From: Methylocapsa aurea
GTDB taxonomy: Bacteria > Pseudomonadota > Alphaproteobacteria > Rhizobiales > Beijerinckiaceae
DNA: 64,000 nt
NCBI RefSeq assembly: GCF_000746085.1
Contig: NZ_JQKO01000011.1
Location: 99,026 to 163,025, forward strand
Reading direction: 5' to 3'
Of the stretch, positions 1-8,234 are shown piece after piece; position 1 is the first letter of the stretch; each line of letters begins with the position of its first letter. The position numbers and the translations under genes were made by a program. Below the pieces are notes generated by a model. It searched no databases. It was given only the letters and a program-made list of their open reading frames with translations, and was not told the DNA's origin.

Positions 1-2
1 AT

Positions 3-701
3 TGGCATCTCGAACTGGCCAAGCCGCTTCTACAAGGCGCCGACGGGCCGCAAAAGGACGAGACCCGTGCGGCGACCGCCTTCGTTCTCGACGAGATCGT
101 CAAGCTCCTGCATCCTTTCATGCCATTCATCACCGAGGAGCTTTGGGGGATCAAGGGCGCCGAGGGGCCGGCGCGGACAAGCCTCCTGGCGCTGACGGAA
201 TGGCCTTGGCTAGACGGATGCGAGAATCCCGCAGCCGAGGCCGAGATCGGTTGGCTGGTTGATTTGGTGTCCGAGGTGCGGTCGGTGCGCTCCGAAATGA
301 ATGTGCCGGCGGCGGCGCTGATTCCCTTGGTCCTTGTCGGCGCGAATGCCGAGATCGAGGCGCGGGCGAAAATCTGGGAGGAGACGCTGAAGCGCCTTGC
401 CCGGCTGTCGGAACTTTCCTTCGCGGCCGAGCCGCCGGAAAAATCCGTCCAGGCGATCGTGCGTGGAAGCATCGCCGCTCTGCCGCTCCAGGGCGTCATC
501 GATTTCGACGCCGAAAAAATCCGGCTCGCCAAGGAGATCGGCAAATTGCAGGCCGACGCCAAGAAGACCGAGGCCAAGCTCGGCAATGCCGATTTCGTCG
601 CCCGCGCGCCGGAGGAGGTTGTCGAGGAAAATCGCGAAAGACTCGCCGAGGCGCGCGCCCGCGCGGAAAAACTCCAGGCTGCCCTGGGGAAACTGGGCTA
701 A
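3..701 (+). CDS. valS: Valyl-tRNA synthetase, C-terminal part (5' end outside window)
   Basis: This is the 3' part of a class Ia aminoacyl-tRNA synthetase that charges tRNA-Val in the cytoplasm. The frame is open from the window edge (first full codon at base 3) to TAA at 699-701, giving 232 residues. The start WHLELAKPLL and then HPFMPFITEELW are typical of the anticodon-binding domain of ValRS. The last 65 residues (DFDAEKIRLAKEIGKL onward) form the charged, heptad-like coiled-coil arm found at the ValRS C-terminus. The catalytic domain with the HIGH and KMSKS motifs lies upstream of the window. It converges on mntH, separated by about 50 bases with only weak hairpin potential. Confidence 0.95.
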   Translation, partial: WHLELAKPLLQGADGPQKDETRAATAFVLDEIVKLLHPFMPFITEELWGIKGAEGPARTSLLALTEWPWLDGCENPAAEAEIGWLVDLVSEVRSVRSEMNVPAAALIPLVLVGANAEIEARAKIWEETLKRLARLSELSFAAEPPEKSVQAIVRGSIAALPLQGVIDFDAEKIRLAKEIGKLQADAKKTEAKLGNADFVARAPEEVVEENRERLAEARARAEKLQAALGKLG

Positions 702-752
702 GCGAGCGCTTTTCGGACGAAGTTTAAAGTCCGCCTGGGCCTAAAGCCCCTA

Positions 753-2087
753 TCACCCGGCGAGGGCGTCGAAGAGGAGCTTGCCGTTCAGGGCGATGAT
801 GACGGCGGCGATCAGGGCGGCGACGGCGCTCATTGTCCGCGACGCGACAAGATCGCCCATGCGCTTGCCGGAGGCTGTGAACCAGACGAGAGGCACGACG
901 GCGAAGGGTAGGGCGAGACTGAGGACGACCTGGCTCAGGACCAGCAGCCCGTTCATCGCGGCCTCTCCGCCGATGAAGATCACCGCGACAGCCGGAACGA
1001 TGGCGACGGAGCGCGTGACAAGCCGGCGGACCACGGGGTTGAGCCCGATCCTGATAAAGCCTTCCATAACGATCTGCCCGGCGAGGGTCGCGGTCAGGGT
1101 CGAGTTCAGGCCGCAGGCGATCAGGGCAATGGCGAAAAGCTTGGCCGCGAGGACGCTGCCGAGAAGAGGCGCGATGAGCTTATAGGCCTCCGGCAGTTCG
1201 GCGACTTCCTGATGACCATGCGCATGAAAGGCCGCGGCTGCGAGAATAAGGATCGATCCATTGATCGTCAGCGCGAAAAGCAGCGCGATCGTCGAATCGA
1301 GAATGGAGAGGCGGATGGCCCGAGCCTTGTCCTCCCGGCGCGGACCGACGTCGCGGGTGAGGACGATGCCCGAATGGAGATAGAGATTATGCGGCATGAC
1401 CGTCGCGCCAAGAATCCCGAGCGCGAGATAGAGCATTTGCGGATCGGTGAACAAGGCTCTGGTCGGCACAAGGCCCTTCGCGACCTCCGCCATGTCGGGC
1501 CGCGCGAGGACGAGCTCGATCGCGAAACAGGATGCGATCAGCACCAGGAGGCTGACCACGAAGGCCTCGAGCTTGCGGAAGCCGAACCGCATGAAGGCGA
1601 GGACGAGCAAGGCGTCGAGCGCCGTCAGGATCACGCCGACGCCGAGCGGCACGCCGAACAGCAGTTCGAGACCGATCGCGGTGCCGATGACTTCCGCGAG
1701 ATCGGTCGCGACGATCGCCGTCTCCGCGATCAGCCAGAATGCGAAGCTGACCGGCCTTGGCATGGCGTGGCGGCAGTTCTGGGCGAGGTCGAGTCCGGTC
1801 GCGAAGGCGAGGCGGGCCGAGAGCGCCTGCAGGACGATCGCCATGAGGCTCGACAGAACCGCGATGAACAAGAGCGCCATGCCGAAACGCGAGCCGCCGG
1901 CCAGCGCCGTCGCCCAATTGCCGGGGTCCATGTAACCCGTGGCGACGAGATAGCCAGGACCGGCGAAGGCGAGAAAGCGGCGCAGCGAGGACCCGCTCCG
2001 GGGAACGTGGACGCTGCCGAACGCCGCCCCGAGCGAGCGAGCGGCCGCAGGCGGAAGCGATGGGGAAGCGGATGACGTCATCATCAT
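753..2087 (-). CDS. mntH: NRAMP-family Mn2+/H+ symporter MntH
   Basis: Predicted inner-membrane, proton-coupled manganese (and iron) importer of the NRAMP family. About 11 hydrophobic segments fill the 444 residues. The signature DPGN (in [14 protein letters not shown]) of helix 1 and MPHNLYLHS of helix 6, both metal-binding, are intact. The frame extends to a TTG at 2111, but an AGGA lies just before a run of three ATG codons at 2087, 2084 and 2081, so translation probably starts there. The Mn-responsive regulator mntR is encoded divergently 330 bases away, and a perfect inverted repeat at 2114-2129 sits just upstream of the start. Manganese repression through MntR is therefore likely. Confidence 0.93.
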   Translation of the reverse strand: MMMTSSASPSLPPAAARSLGAAFGSVHVPRSGSSLRRFLAFAGPGYLVATGYMDPGNWATALAGGSRFGMALLFIAVLSSLMAIVLQALSARLAFATGLDLAQNCRHAMPRPVSFAFWLIAETAIVATDLAEVIGTAIGLELLFGVPLGVGVILTALDALLVLAFMRFGFRKLEAFVVSLLVLIASCFAIELVLARPDMAEVAKGLVPTRALFTDPQMLYLALGILGATVMPHNLYLHSGIVLTRDVGPRREDKARAIRLSILDSTIALLFALTINGSILILAAAAFHAHGHQEVAELPEAYKLIAPLLGSVLAAKLFAIALIACGLNSTLTATLAGQIVMEGFIRIGLNPVVRRLVTRSVAIVPAVAVIFIGGEAAMNGLLVLSQVVLSLALPFAVVPLVWFTASGKRMGDLVASRTMSAVAALIAAVIIALNGKLLFDALAG

Positions 2088-2113
2088 TGATCCTGGAGTC
2101 TCGACGCCCAAGA

Positions 2114-2129
2114 TGTAGCATCAGCTACA
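2114..2129. promoter_or_regulatory. Perfect inverted repeat, likely MntR operator
   Basis: TGTAGC-ATCA-GCTACA is a 16-base sequence with perfect 6-bp arms, 27 bases upstream of the preferred mntH start and between mntH and mntR. Its position suggests an operator for the MntR encoded next door. Binding is inferred, not shown. Confidence 0.6.
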
Positions 2130-2217
2130 AAAAAATCCAATGGTAAAGCTTTGTTGACTTATCATCACTTTTCCTGGAGCAAGGGACCGAGGAAGCGAAA
2201 TGGCGCCAAGATTTCGT

Positions 2218-2332
2218 TAGAGCATGTTCCGATAAAGTTGATCGACTTTTTCGATTAAAACATGCTCTAACTTGTTGAATCTAAGCGATTCCTTCCCGAT
2301 CAGATGATTCCATCCGATCGGGAGGCGCTCTA
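2218..2332 (+). repeat. Interspersed repeat family A, copy 1
   Basis: The copy begins TAGAGCATGTTCCGA and ends CCGATCGGGAGGCGCTCTA. The left half folds as a hairpin (AGCATGTT pairs with AACATGCT, with a nested AAAGT/ACTTT stem). The right half carries a second imperfect palindrome around ATGATTCCAT. Seven more copies or remnants lie in this window, all intergenic. It sits between mntH and mntR, upstream of the mntR start. Confidence 0.85.
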
Positions 2333-2419
2333 GAGCGCCTTCAGTTCCAAGGGACTTTCGCATTTGCGCGCGGATCGGCGCCGGCTTCGCGCGCAAATGC
2401 TCTGGGGAGCAAAAGCTGA

Positions 2420-2887
2420 ATGACCGCGAAAAAGGCCGCTCTGGCCCAAGCTCCCGCCGAGTTGCCGCCCGTGGCGGACCAGGCGTTGCGCTTTGAAAAA
2501 GCGCGTTCGGCGCAGGCGACGGCGGTGCTCGAAGATTACGTCGAATTGATCGATGATCTTTTGGCGACCGGCGGCGAGGCCCGTCCAACCGACATCGCCC
2601 GCCGGCTTGGCGTTTCGCATGCAACGGCGATCAAGAGCATCGCCCGTTTGAAGCGCGAGGGGCTTGCCACATCAAAGCTTTACCGAGGCGTGTTCCTGAC
2701 CCCCGAGGGGCATGGCCTCGCCACCCGCGTCCGCGCCCGTCACCGCATCGTCGTCGATCTTCTGATCGCGGTCGGGGTGCCACGGAACTGCGCCGAGCTT
2801 GATGCCGAGGGGATCGAACACCATGTCTCGGATGTCGCGCTGGCGGCGTTCTCCCGGTTCCTCAAGGCCCAAGCCAAAGAGGCCTGA
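2420..2887 (+). CDS. mntR: Manganese-dependent transcriptional regulator MntR (DtxR family)
   Basis: A 155-residue cytoplasmic repressor. Residues about 35-100 form a winged helix-turn-helix (DIARRLGVSHATAIKSIARL), followed by the DtxR/MntR dimerisation and metal-sensing region. YRGVFLTPEG, RARHRIVVDLL and DAEGIEHHVSD match the E. coli-type MntR proteins, including the Glu and His residues used for Mn binding. GGGGAG lies 10 bases before the ATG. It is divergent from mntH, the expected target. A repeat-family A element occupies most of its upstream region, so its promoter may lie within or just after that element. Confidence 0.9.
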   Translation: MTAKKAALAQAPAELPPVADQALRFEKARSAQATAVLEDYVELIDDLLATGGEARPTDIARRLGVSHATAIKSIARLKREGLATSKLYRGVFLTPEGHGLATRVRARHRIVVDLLIAVGVPRNCAELDAEGIEHHVSDVALAAFSRFLKAQAKEA

Positions 2888-3558
2888 TCCAGCCAGCATA
2901 TCGTCGGGTTGGACGACAGGGTCCAGTCTGGCGCAGCGGCGGAGCGGCCGACGAGAAAAATTTGTGCCTTTTCAGCCACAGAAAGCGGCAAGTTAACTTC
3001 GACTTGGCGTGGAAAGAAGAATGTCGCTTTTCAGCTCGAAACAACTTGCTACTCTATAGCAGACACAGGTTTCGATCGGAGCGGCGTCGAGCTTCCCGAG
3101 CGCGCAGGCAACAGGATTTCCGACCCGCTTCCCCGCGGGCCAACAAGCTTCGCTCGACGGCGATTCTTCCACAGCATCAGATTTATCTCCAAACACACCC
3201 AGGGCGGTTGTCCATGGACGCTCGCGCATTTGACCAAAATAGGCTTTCGGCGCGGCATGTGACGGAGGGCACATCATTGCCGCCGGCGGCCTCGTATCTT
3301 CGCCGCATGGAGCTGAAGGGCGACGGGCGATTTGCCTCTCCGGCCGCCTTTCGCTTTTTTTCGCCGCCGCATCTGGCTACCTCCATTTGGGTGATGCGAA
3401 ATTTACAAAACGCAAACAATTATTGCTGATTGCGCAAAACTAAATTCGGTTCCGGCGCGTTATGGGCATATGCCCAAGCCGTCGGCGCAGCAGCGGTGAA
3501 GCATTCAGTTTTCTTTCTATTCAGGTGCTTTGCATTTAGGTGCTTTGGAAGAATGTCG
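2888..3558. other. 671-base intergenic region with no convincing gene
   Basis: Frames open here on both strands lack recognisable domains, plausible ribosome binding sites and homopolymer-free composition, so I call no gene. The right half is AT-richer than the surroundings and probably holds the promoter of the exoR-like gene. A 14-base perfect palindrome lies at 3463-3476, and an AGGTGCTTTG direct repeat is found twice between about 3520 and 3547. Confidence 0.6.
3463..3476. promoter_or_regulatory. 14-bp perfect palindrome upstream of exoR-like gene
   Basis: TGGGCATATGCCCA is a perfect palindrome 83 bases before the preferred start of the exoR-like gene. It could be an operator for a dimeric regulator. 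No regulator is identified. Confidence 0.4.
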
Positions 3559-4389
3559 ATGCAGAAATCTCGCATTGCAGTGCTCGCGTTGTTCGGACTG
3601 GCGGCCTCTTTCTGGGGAACGCATATTTTTGCGCTGGAAGGCGCCGACAGTTCGGCCGCCGAGAAAGCGCCGCTGCAAAGATTTCAGACGCCGCGGGCGG
3701 CGCTGCGCGCCGGCCTCGAAGACTTTCGTTCGGGTGATTCTGGCGCCGCGATCGAAGCCCTGAAATATGCTGCGACCGGCGGAGAACTCGCGGCGCAGTG
3801 GAAGCTCGCGAAAATCTACGCAACCGGCGACGGCGTCCCGCGGGACGACGTGAAGGCCTACGATTATTTTTCCCAGATCGTCGCCAGCTATGATGAAGAC
3901 AGCCCGAATCGGCGCGACGTCTCGATCGTCTCGAGCGCCCTCGTTGCTGTCGGCATCTATAGCTTGAACGGAATCGCCGACACGAATGTTCGGCCGGACC
4001 CCGCGCGGGCGATGCAGATGTTCCGCTTCGCCGCGACGAATTTTGGTGACGCGAATGCGCAATATAACTTGGCGAGGATGCATCTTGATGGCGCCGGCGT
4101 CGGCAAGGATAGCCGAGAGGGGCTGCGCTGGCTGAAATTGGCGGCCGAAAAAGGCCATCTCCAGGCTCAGGCGCTGCTCGGGCAAATGCTTTTCGCCGGC
4201 CAGGACGGCATCCGGCCGCAGCGCGCCCATGCGCTGATGTGGCTGACCTTGGCGCGGGAAGCCGCCAGCGATTCCAAGAAGGATCAATGGATCATTGATC
4301 TCTACGACAACGCCATGGCCTCCGCTAATGACGAAGATCGCCAGAACGCCCTTGCGTATTTGGAGGACCACCTCAAGCGCAGGAGGTGA
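3559..4389 (+). CDS. exoR: ExoR-like periplasmic Sel1-repeat regulator
   Basis: A 276-residue secreted protein of Sel1-like (SLR) repeats. The first 25 residues are a signal peptide (AVLALFGLAASFWG, then ALEG). Three or more SLR units follow: AAQWKLAKIYATGDGV, NAQYNLARMHLDGAGV and QAQALLGQMLFAG. Length and layout match ExoR of Sinorhizobium/Agrobacterium (about 268 aa), a periplasmic inhibitor of the ExoS/ChvG kinase that controls exopolysaccharide and motility. The ATG at 3559 is preferred because GGAAG lies 7 bases before it; ATG 3553 is the alternative. No exoS/chvI genes are nearby. Another Sel1 protein remains possible. Confidence 0.72.
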   Translation: MQKSRIAVLALFGLAASFWGTHIFALEGADSSAAEKAPLQRFQTPRAALRAGLEDFRSGDSGAAIEALKYAATGGELAAQWKLAKIYATGDGVPRDDVKAYDYFSQIVASYDEDSPNRRDVSIVSSALVAVGIYSLNGIADTNVRPDPARAMQMFRFAATNFGDANAQYNLARMHLDGAGVGKDSREGLRWLKLAAEKGHLQAQALLGQMLFAGQDGIRPQRAHALMWLTLAREAASDSKKDQWIIDLYDNAMASANDEDRQNALAYLEDHLKRRR

Positions 4390-4446
4390 CGTTCGCCATC
4401 GCCGAAGACGGGCGGCCGCGCGATCGTCAGCCAAGGCGGGGGCGTG

Positions 4447-4884
4447 ATGATTGAAGGACAACTGGCTCTTGTCGTCGCGGCTGCTTTTACGGGCGGGGCG
4501 GCCTACATCGGCTTTGCCGAACAACCGGCCCGCCTCGGCCTCGATGACCGCGCCCTCCTCGCCGAATGGAAACCCGCCTACAAACGCGGCTTCGCGATGC
4601 AAGCGTCCTTGGCGGCAATCGGCTCTCTCTTTGGCTTTGTCGCCGCTTGGCGCGGCCAAGACGGGGCTTGGCTGGCCGGCGCCTTTTTACTTCTGGCCAA
4701 TTGGCCTTTCACCCTCATCGCCATTATGCCGACCAACATCCTCTTGATGGCGATCGAACCGGAGAAGGCCGGCGCGCGGAGCCGGGCGCTGATCGAAAAA
4801 TGGGGTCGTCTTCACGCGGTGCGCAGCGCTCTCGGCGCGTCGGCGACGGGCGCCTTTCTATGGGCCTCGTTGCGATCATTTTGA
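4447..4884 (+). CDS. DUF1772 integral membrane protein
   Basis: A 145-residue protein with four predicted transmembrane helices. The PTN motif after helix 3 (IAIMPTNILLMAIEP) and the C-terminal W-x-x-LHAVRSALG segment are typical of DUF1772 (anthrone-oxygenase-like family). The biochemical role in bacteria is not established. A GTG at 4444 is an alternative start immediately before the ATG, and GGCGGGGG upstream is a weak ribosome site. It lies 57 bases after the exoR-like gene and may be co-transcribed. A family A repeat starts 9 bases after its stop codon. Confidence 0.8.
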   Translation: MIEGQLALVVAAAFTGGAAYIGFAEQPARLGLDDRALLAEWKPAYKRGFAMQASLAAIGSLFGFVAAWRGQDGAWLAGAFLLLANWPFTLIAIMPTNILLMAIEPEKAGARSRALIEKWGRLHAVRSALGASATGAFLWASLRSF

Positions 4885-4893
4885 CGGCGCTGC

Positions 4894-5040
4894 TAGAGCA
4901 TGTTCTTAAGAAAGCTGATCGCCTTTTTCGATATTTTGACATCGGATATCTCTGATGTCTCATAAGAACATGGTCTAATCCATTGAATTTAAGCAATTCC
5001 TTTTCGATCATATGATTCGATCTGATCGGGAAGCGCTCTA
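4894..5040 (+). repeat. Interspersed repeat family A, copy 2 (long form)
   Basis: Runs from TAGAGCATGTTC to GGGAAGCGCTCTA. Compared with copy 1 it contains an extra inner segment with a near-palindrome (GACATCGG ... CTGATGTC). The same extra segment is present in the copy at 49886-50025, so the family has short and long forms. Confidence 0.85.
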
Positions 5041-5073
5041 AGTCCCGCGCTGTTCTGATCAAGGCGGCATCTC

Positions 5074-5922
5074 TTGCAAAGACAGCCAGGAAGCAGCTTT
5101 CATTCGGCGCCCGCGCGGATCCGGGTCGGCATCGGCGGGTGGAGTTTCGCGCCTTGGCGCGACAATTTCTATCCGCGCGGCCTCACGCATGCCCAGGAGC
5201 TTTCCTATGCCAGCCGCAAGGTCAGCGCGATTGAAATCAATGCAACCTTTTACCGGACGCAATCGCCCGAAAGCTTCCGCCGCTGGGCCGGCGAGGCGCC
5301 GGACGGGTTTGTCTTTTCGGTAAAGGCGCATCGCCTGACGACGCATCGCAAGCGCCTCGCCGAATCAGGGCCATCGATCGACCACTTCCTTTCGAGCGGG
5401 GTGTTGGAACTGGGGACGAAGCTTGGGCCTCTGCTCTGGCAATTTGCGCCGACGAAAAAATTCGAGCCCGACGATTTCGAAGCCTTTCTCGCCGCTCTTC
5501 CTCGGGAGGCCGGCGGAATCAAACTCAGGCATGTTGTCGAGGTCCGGCACGAGAGCTTTTGCGATAAGGATTTCGTCGCGCTGGCGCGGCGGCAGGCTTG
5601 CGCGATCTGCCTTGCGGATTCGGACAAATACCCAATGATCGCCGATATCGGCGCGGATTTCGTCTATGTCCGGCTGCAACGCAGCGCCGCCGCGCTTGAG
5701 GCCGGATATCCAGCAACCGAAATCGACGCTTGGGCGAAGCGCGCCCGGCTTTGGGCTAAAGGCATGCAGCCCGAAGACCTGCCCTATCTTGCAGAGCCCG
5801 CGGCGGCGCTGCCCGAGGGGCGCGACAGCTTCATCTTTTTCGTCGCCGGCGCTAAGGAGCGCAATCCCGCCGCGGGTCGCGCGCTCATCGGGCGTTTGGA
5901 GCCAGACAAAGAGACCGCCTGA
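5074..5922 (+). CDS. DUF72 (YecE-like) family protein
   Basis: A 282-residue TIM-barrel-like protein of the DUF72 family. The N-terminal VGIGGWSFAPWRDNFYP and the EINATFYRTQ and FVFSVKAHRLTTH segments are family hallmarks; VEVRHESF and FVYVRLQ follow in order. The function of the family is not known. No ATG is available: TGA at 5056 blocks the frame upstream, and TTG at 5074 is the first usable start, with GGCGG 6 bases before it. It converges on xthA with 34 bases between the stops. Confidence 0.85.
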   Translation: MQRQPGSSFHSAPARIRVGIGGWSFAPWRDNFYPRGLTHAQELSYASRKVSAIEINATFYRTQSPESFRRWAGEAPDGFVFSVKAHRLTTHRKRLAESGPSIDHFLSSGVLELGTKLGPLLWQFAPTKKFEPDDFEAFLAALPREAGGIKLRHVVEVRHESFCDKDFVALARRQACAICLADSDKYPMIADIGADFVYVRLQRSAAALEAGYPATEIDAWAKRARLWAKGMQPEDLPYLAEPAAALPEGRDSFIFFVAGAKERNPAAGRALIGRLEPDKETA

Positions 5923-5956
5923 ACTGGCGCGCGGCCGGGCGCCGCCGAGCCGGCTC

Positions 5957-6733
5957 TCAGGCCAGTTCGATCCGCACCGGCACGTGATCCGAGGGCTTGT
6001 CCTCGCCGCGTCTTTGCTTGTCGATCGTCACCTTGACCAGCCGGTCGGCGGCCTGCGGCGACAGCAGCAGATGATCGATGCAAATCCCCTTATTGCGCTG
6101 CCAAGCGCCGGCTTGATAATCCCAGAACGTATAGAGCCCGGCCTCGTCGGTCGTCGCCCGCAAGGCGTCGGTCAGACCGAGGTTGAGCAGGGTGTTGAAG
6201 CGCTCCCTGGTCTGCGGCAGGAAAAGGGCGTCATCCTTCCAGGCGGCGGGGTCGTAGCAATCGCGCGGCGCTGGAATCACATTATAGTCGCCGGCGAGAA
6301 CCAGCGGCTCCTCCAGCGCCAGCAGATATTTCGCATGGGCGATGAGGCGATCCATAAAGGCGAGCTTGTATGTATATTTGTCGGTCTGCGGCGGATTGCC
6401 GTTCGGCAAATAGATCGAGGCGACGCGGACGATGCCGGCGCCTGCGGGAACGATCGCCTCGATATAGCGCGCATGCTCGTCATTCGGATCGCCGGGGAGG
6501 CCGCGCGTTACTTCGATCGGCGCCTTGGCGAGGATCGCGACGCCGTTGAATCCTTTTTGGCCATGCACGGCGACATTATAGCCAAGCGCCTCGACTTCCG
6601 TGTGGGGAAAGGCCTCGTCGACACATTTCAACTCCTGCAGACAGAGGACTTCCGGCGAGATTTCTTTCAAATAGCGCAGGAGATGCTCGGTCCTTTGCCG
6701 CACCGAATTGACGTTCCAGGTCGCGATTTGCAC
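5957..6733 (-). CDS. xthA: Exodeoxyribonuclease III
   Basis: A 258-residue Mg2+-dependent AP endonuclease and 3'-5' exonuclease for base excision repair. ATWNVNSVRQR, LCLQELKC (metal-binding Glu), SIYLPNGNP, LAGDYNVIP (catalytic Asp and Asn) and the terminal PSDHVPVRIEL (catalytic Asp-His) are all present and in order. The start is the GTG at 6733: AAGGA precedes it by 8 bases and conserved sequence begins at once. The open frame upstream to 6817 has no family similarity. It lies downstream of the ubiH-like gene on the same strand, separated by 56 bases. Confidence 0.94.
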   Translation of the reverse strand: MQIATWNVNSVRQRTEHLLRYLKEISPEVLCLQELKCVDEAFPHTEVEALGYNVAVHGQKGFNGVAILAKAPIEVTRGLPGDPNDEHARYIEAIVPAGAGIVRVASIYLPNGNPPQTDKYTYKLAFMDRLIAHAKYLLALEEPLVLAGDYNVIPAPRDCYDPAAWKDDALFLPQTRERFNTLLNLGLTDALRATTDEAGLYTFWDYQAGAWQRNKGICIDHLLLSPQAADRLVKVTIDKQRRGEDKPSDHVPVRIELA

Positions 6734-6789
6734 GAGAACAGTCCTTGAAATGGAAATTGGGGCTCCTGCCGATGGCTGCCTGGCGTCCG

Positions 6790-8082
6790 TCAAACCGGCC
6801 GATTGGCTTCGTCGCACGGCTTGGGGCCCCTCGATGACGAGGTCCGGCGCGGGCGTTCGCGCTCCTGCATCAGGCGCGGCAATGTCCCATGCGTCAGGAC
6901 GCCCTCGCGCATCACAGCCCGGCGCAATGGCCCAATCAGCGAAAAGGCGAAGAATCCCGCGCCGCGCAGGACATCGATCGGAAGCAGGTTAGACAGCAGC
7001 GAGCGATTGAGGATGTCGATTCCATTGGTGCGCAGGGAAATGTCGCCGCGGCGCGCCTTTGCATAGCCGGCGAGCGCTTCCAGGCCGCCGATGTCGAGGC
7101 AAAGCGCGCGGGCGTCCTCCACAGTCTCGACGAGAGCGGCGATGTCGCGCAAGCTGAGGTTCAGGCCCTGCGCCGCAAGCGGCGGAAAGACATGGGCGGC
7201 TTCGCCGATCAGCGCGATCCGGTGGCGGAAGAGATGGCTGACGCTCATCCCGGCCATCGGAAAAAAGCCGCATGAGTCTTCGACCTCGATCCGCCCGGCG
7301 ATCCGATCGGTTTGGCGCTCGATCTCGTCGGCGAGGGCGACCAAACCCAGCGCGCGCCGACGTTCGGCGTCGTCCGCCGACATCAGCCAGACCAGGCTCG
7401 AACGATGCGGCCGATCTGGGAGCGGCCGCAGCGGCACCAGAGTGCAGGGGCCAGAGCGCGTATGAAACTCGGTGGAAATTTGCCGATGCGGCTTTTCATG
7501 CGACAGCAGCGCCGTCAGGGCGACCTGCGGATAGGTCCAGCTGCGGGCGCTGATCCCGGCTTTGGTTCGGGCTAGGGAGCCGCGTCCGTCGGCGGCGACG
7601 ACGAGCTTTGCGCTCACGCGATGTCCGTTGGCCAAAGCAGCGGAGACCGCTTCGGGCTCGAAGCGAATGTCGTCAAGCATTCCTTCGTGCAGAACGAGGT
7701 TGGGATGGGCCGCCGCCAATTCGGCGAGGCCGTCGACCAGAACGTCATTCTCGATATTCTCGCCGAAAGCGGCGAGGCCGATCTCGCTGGCCGCGAAGGA
7801 TGCCGGCGGCGCAGGAAACCGCGACCCGGTCGCATCGATCATCCTGATCTTTTCGATCGCGGCGGTCTTGCCGCGAAAGCGACGCCAGATATCGAGCGAT
7901 TTGTAGAAACGCAGGGAGGCTTCGAAAAGCGCGACGGTCCGGCCATTGGCGCGGCGATCGACATGGCCGACGCAGATGACCGAAAATCCGGCCTGGGCGA
8001 GGGCGAGCGCGGCCGAGAGGCCCGCGGCGCCGGCGCCGGCGACGAGGATATCGGCATGGGTGTCGTGGGTCGAGAGCGCCAT
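6790..8082 (-). CDS. UbiH/UbiF-family FAD-dependent hydroxylase
   Basis: A 430-residue flavoprotein monooxygenase, probably a ubiquinone-ring hydroxylase. The N-terminal dinucleotide-binding motif is GAGAAGLSAALALAQAGF, the central NAD(P)H/FAD motif is AADGRGSLAR, and the second FAD motif GEAAHVFPPLAAQGLNLSLRD is nearly perfect for the family. Which ring position it hydroxylates cannot be told from sequence, so no symbol is given. The last 30 residues are a basic, Arg/Ser/Pro-rich tail. AAAGGA lies 7 bases before the ATG and overlaps the end of an inverted repeat at 8091-8118. Confidence 0.85.
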   Translation of the reverse strand: MALSTHDTHADILVAGAGAAGLSAALALAQAGFSVICVGHVDRRANGRTVALFEASLRFYKSLDIWRRFRGKTAAIEKIRMIDATGSRFPAPPASFAASEIGLAAFGENIENDVLVDGLAELAAAHPNLVLHEGMLDDIRFEPEAVSAALANGHRVSAKLVVAADGRGSLARTKAGISARSWTYPQVALTALLSHEKPHRQISTEFHTRSGPCTLVPLRPLPDRPHRSSLVWLMSADDAERRRALGLVALADEIERQTDRIAGRIEVEDSCGFFPMAGMSVSHLFRHRIALIGEAAHVFPPLAAQGLNLSLRDIAALVETVEDARALCLDIGGLEALAGYAKARRGDISLRTNGIDILNRSLLSNLLPIDVLRGAGFFAFSLIGPLRRAVMREGVLTHGTLPRLMQERERPRRTSSSRGPKPCDEANRPV

Positions 8083-8090
8083 TTGGAGTC

Positions 8091-8118
8091 CTTTGCCGGT
8101 CTATTTAGACTGGCAAAG
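8091..8118. promoter_or_regulatory. 28-bp inverted repeat overlapping the ubiH-like ribosome site
   Basis: CTTTGCCGGTCTA and TAGACTGGCAAAG are separated by two bases and match at 12 of 13 positions. Read on the minus strand, the distal arm runs into the AAAGGA that should serve as ribosome binding site of the hydroxylase. It could act as an operator or as a translation-masking hairpin. Confidence 0.5.
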
Positions 8119-8234
8119 CGGATCTGGCGAGCGGGCGCCGCGCGTTTTTTCTGGCCGCGCGGCTTCGGCGGCGTCTTCGCTCGAACCCAAATCCGAACCT
8201 GGCGCCCGTCGCTTTCGGCGACAGGCGGGAGTTC

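Noticed and set aside
1212..2075. Long plus-strand frame antisense to mntH
   Set aside because: Charged low-complexity product, no domain, no ribosome site; the minus-strand NRAMP protein is unambiguous.
2962..3429. 155-codon frame in the gap before the exoR-like gene
   Set aside because: Arg-rich, no ribosome site, no family, and a competing frame of similar quality overlaps it on the other strand.
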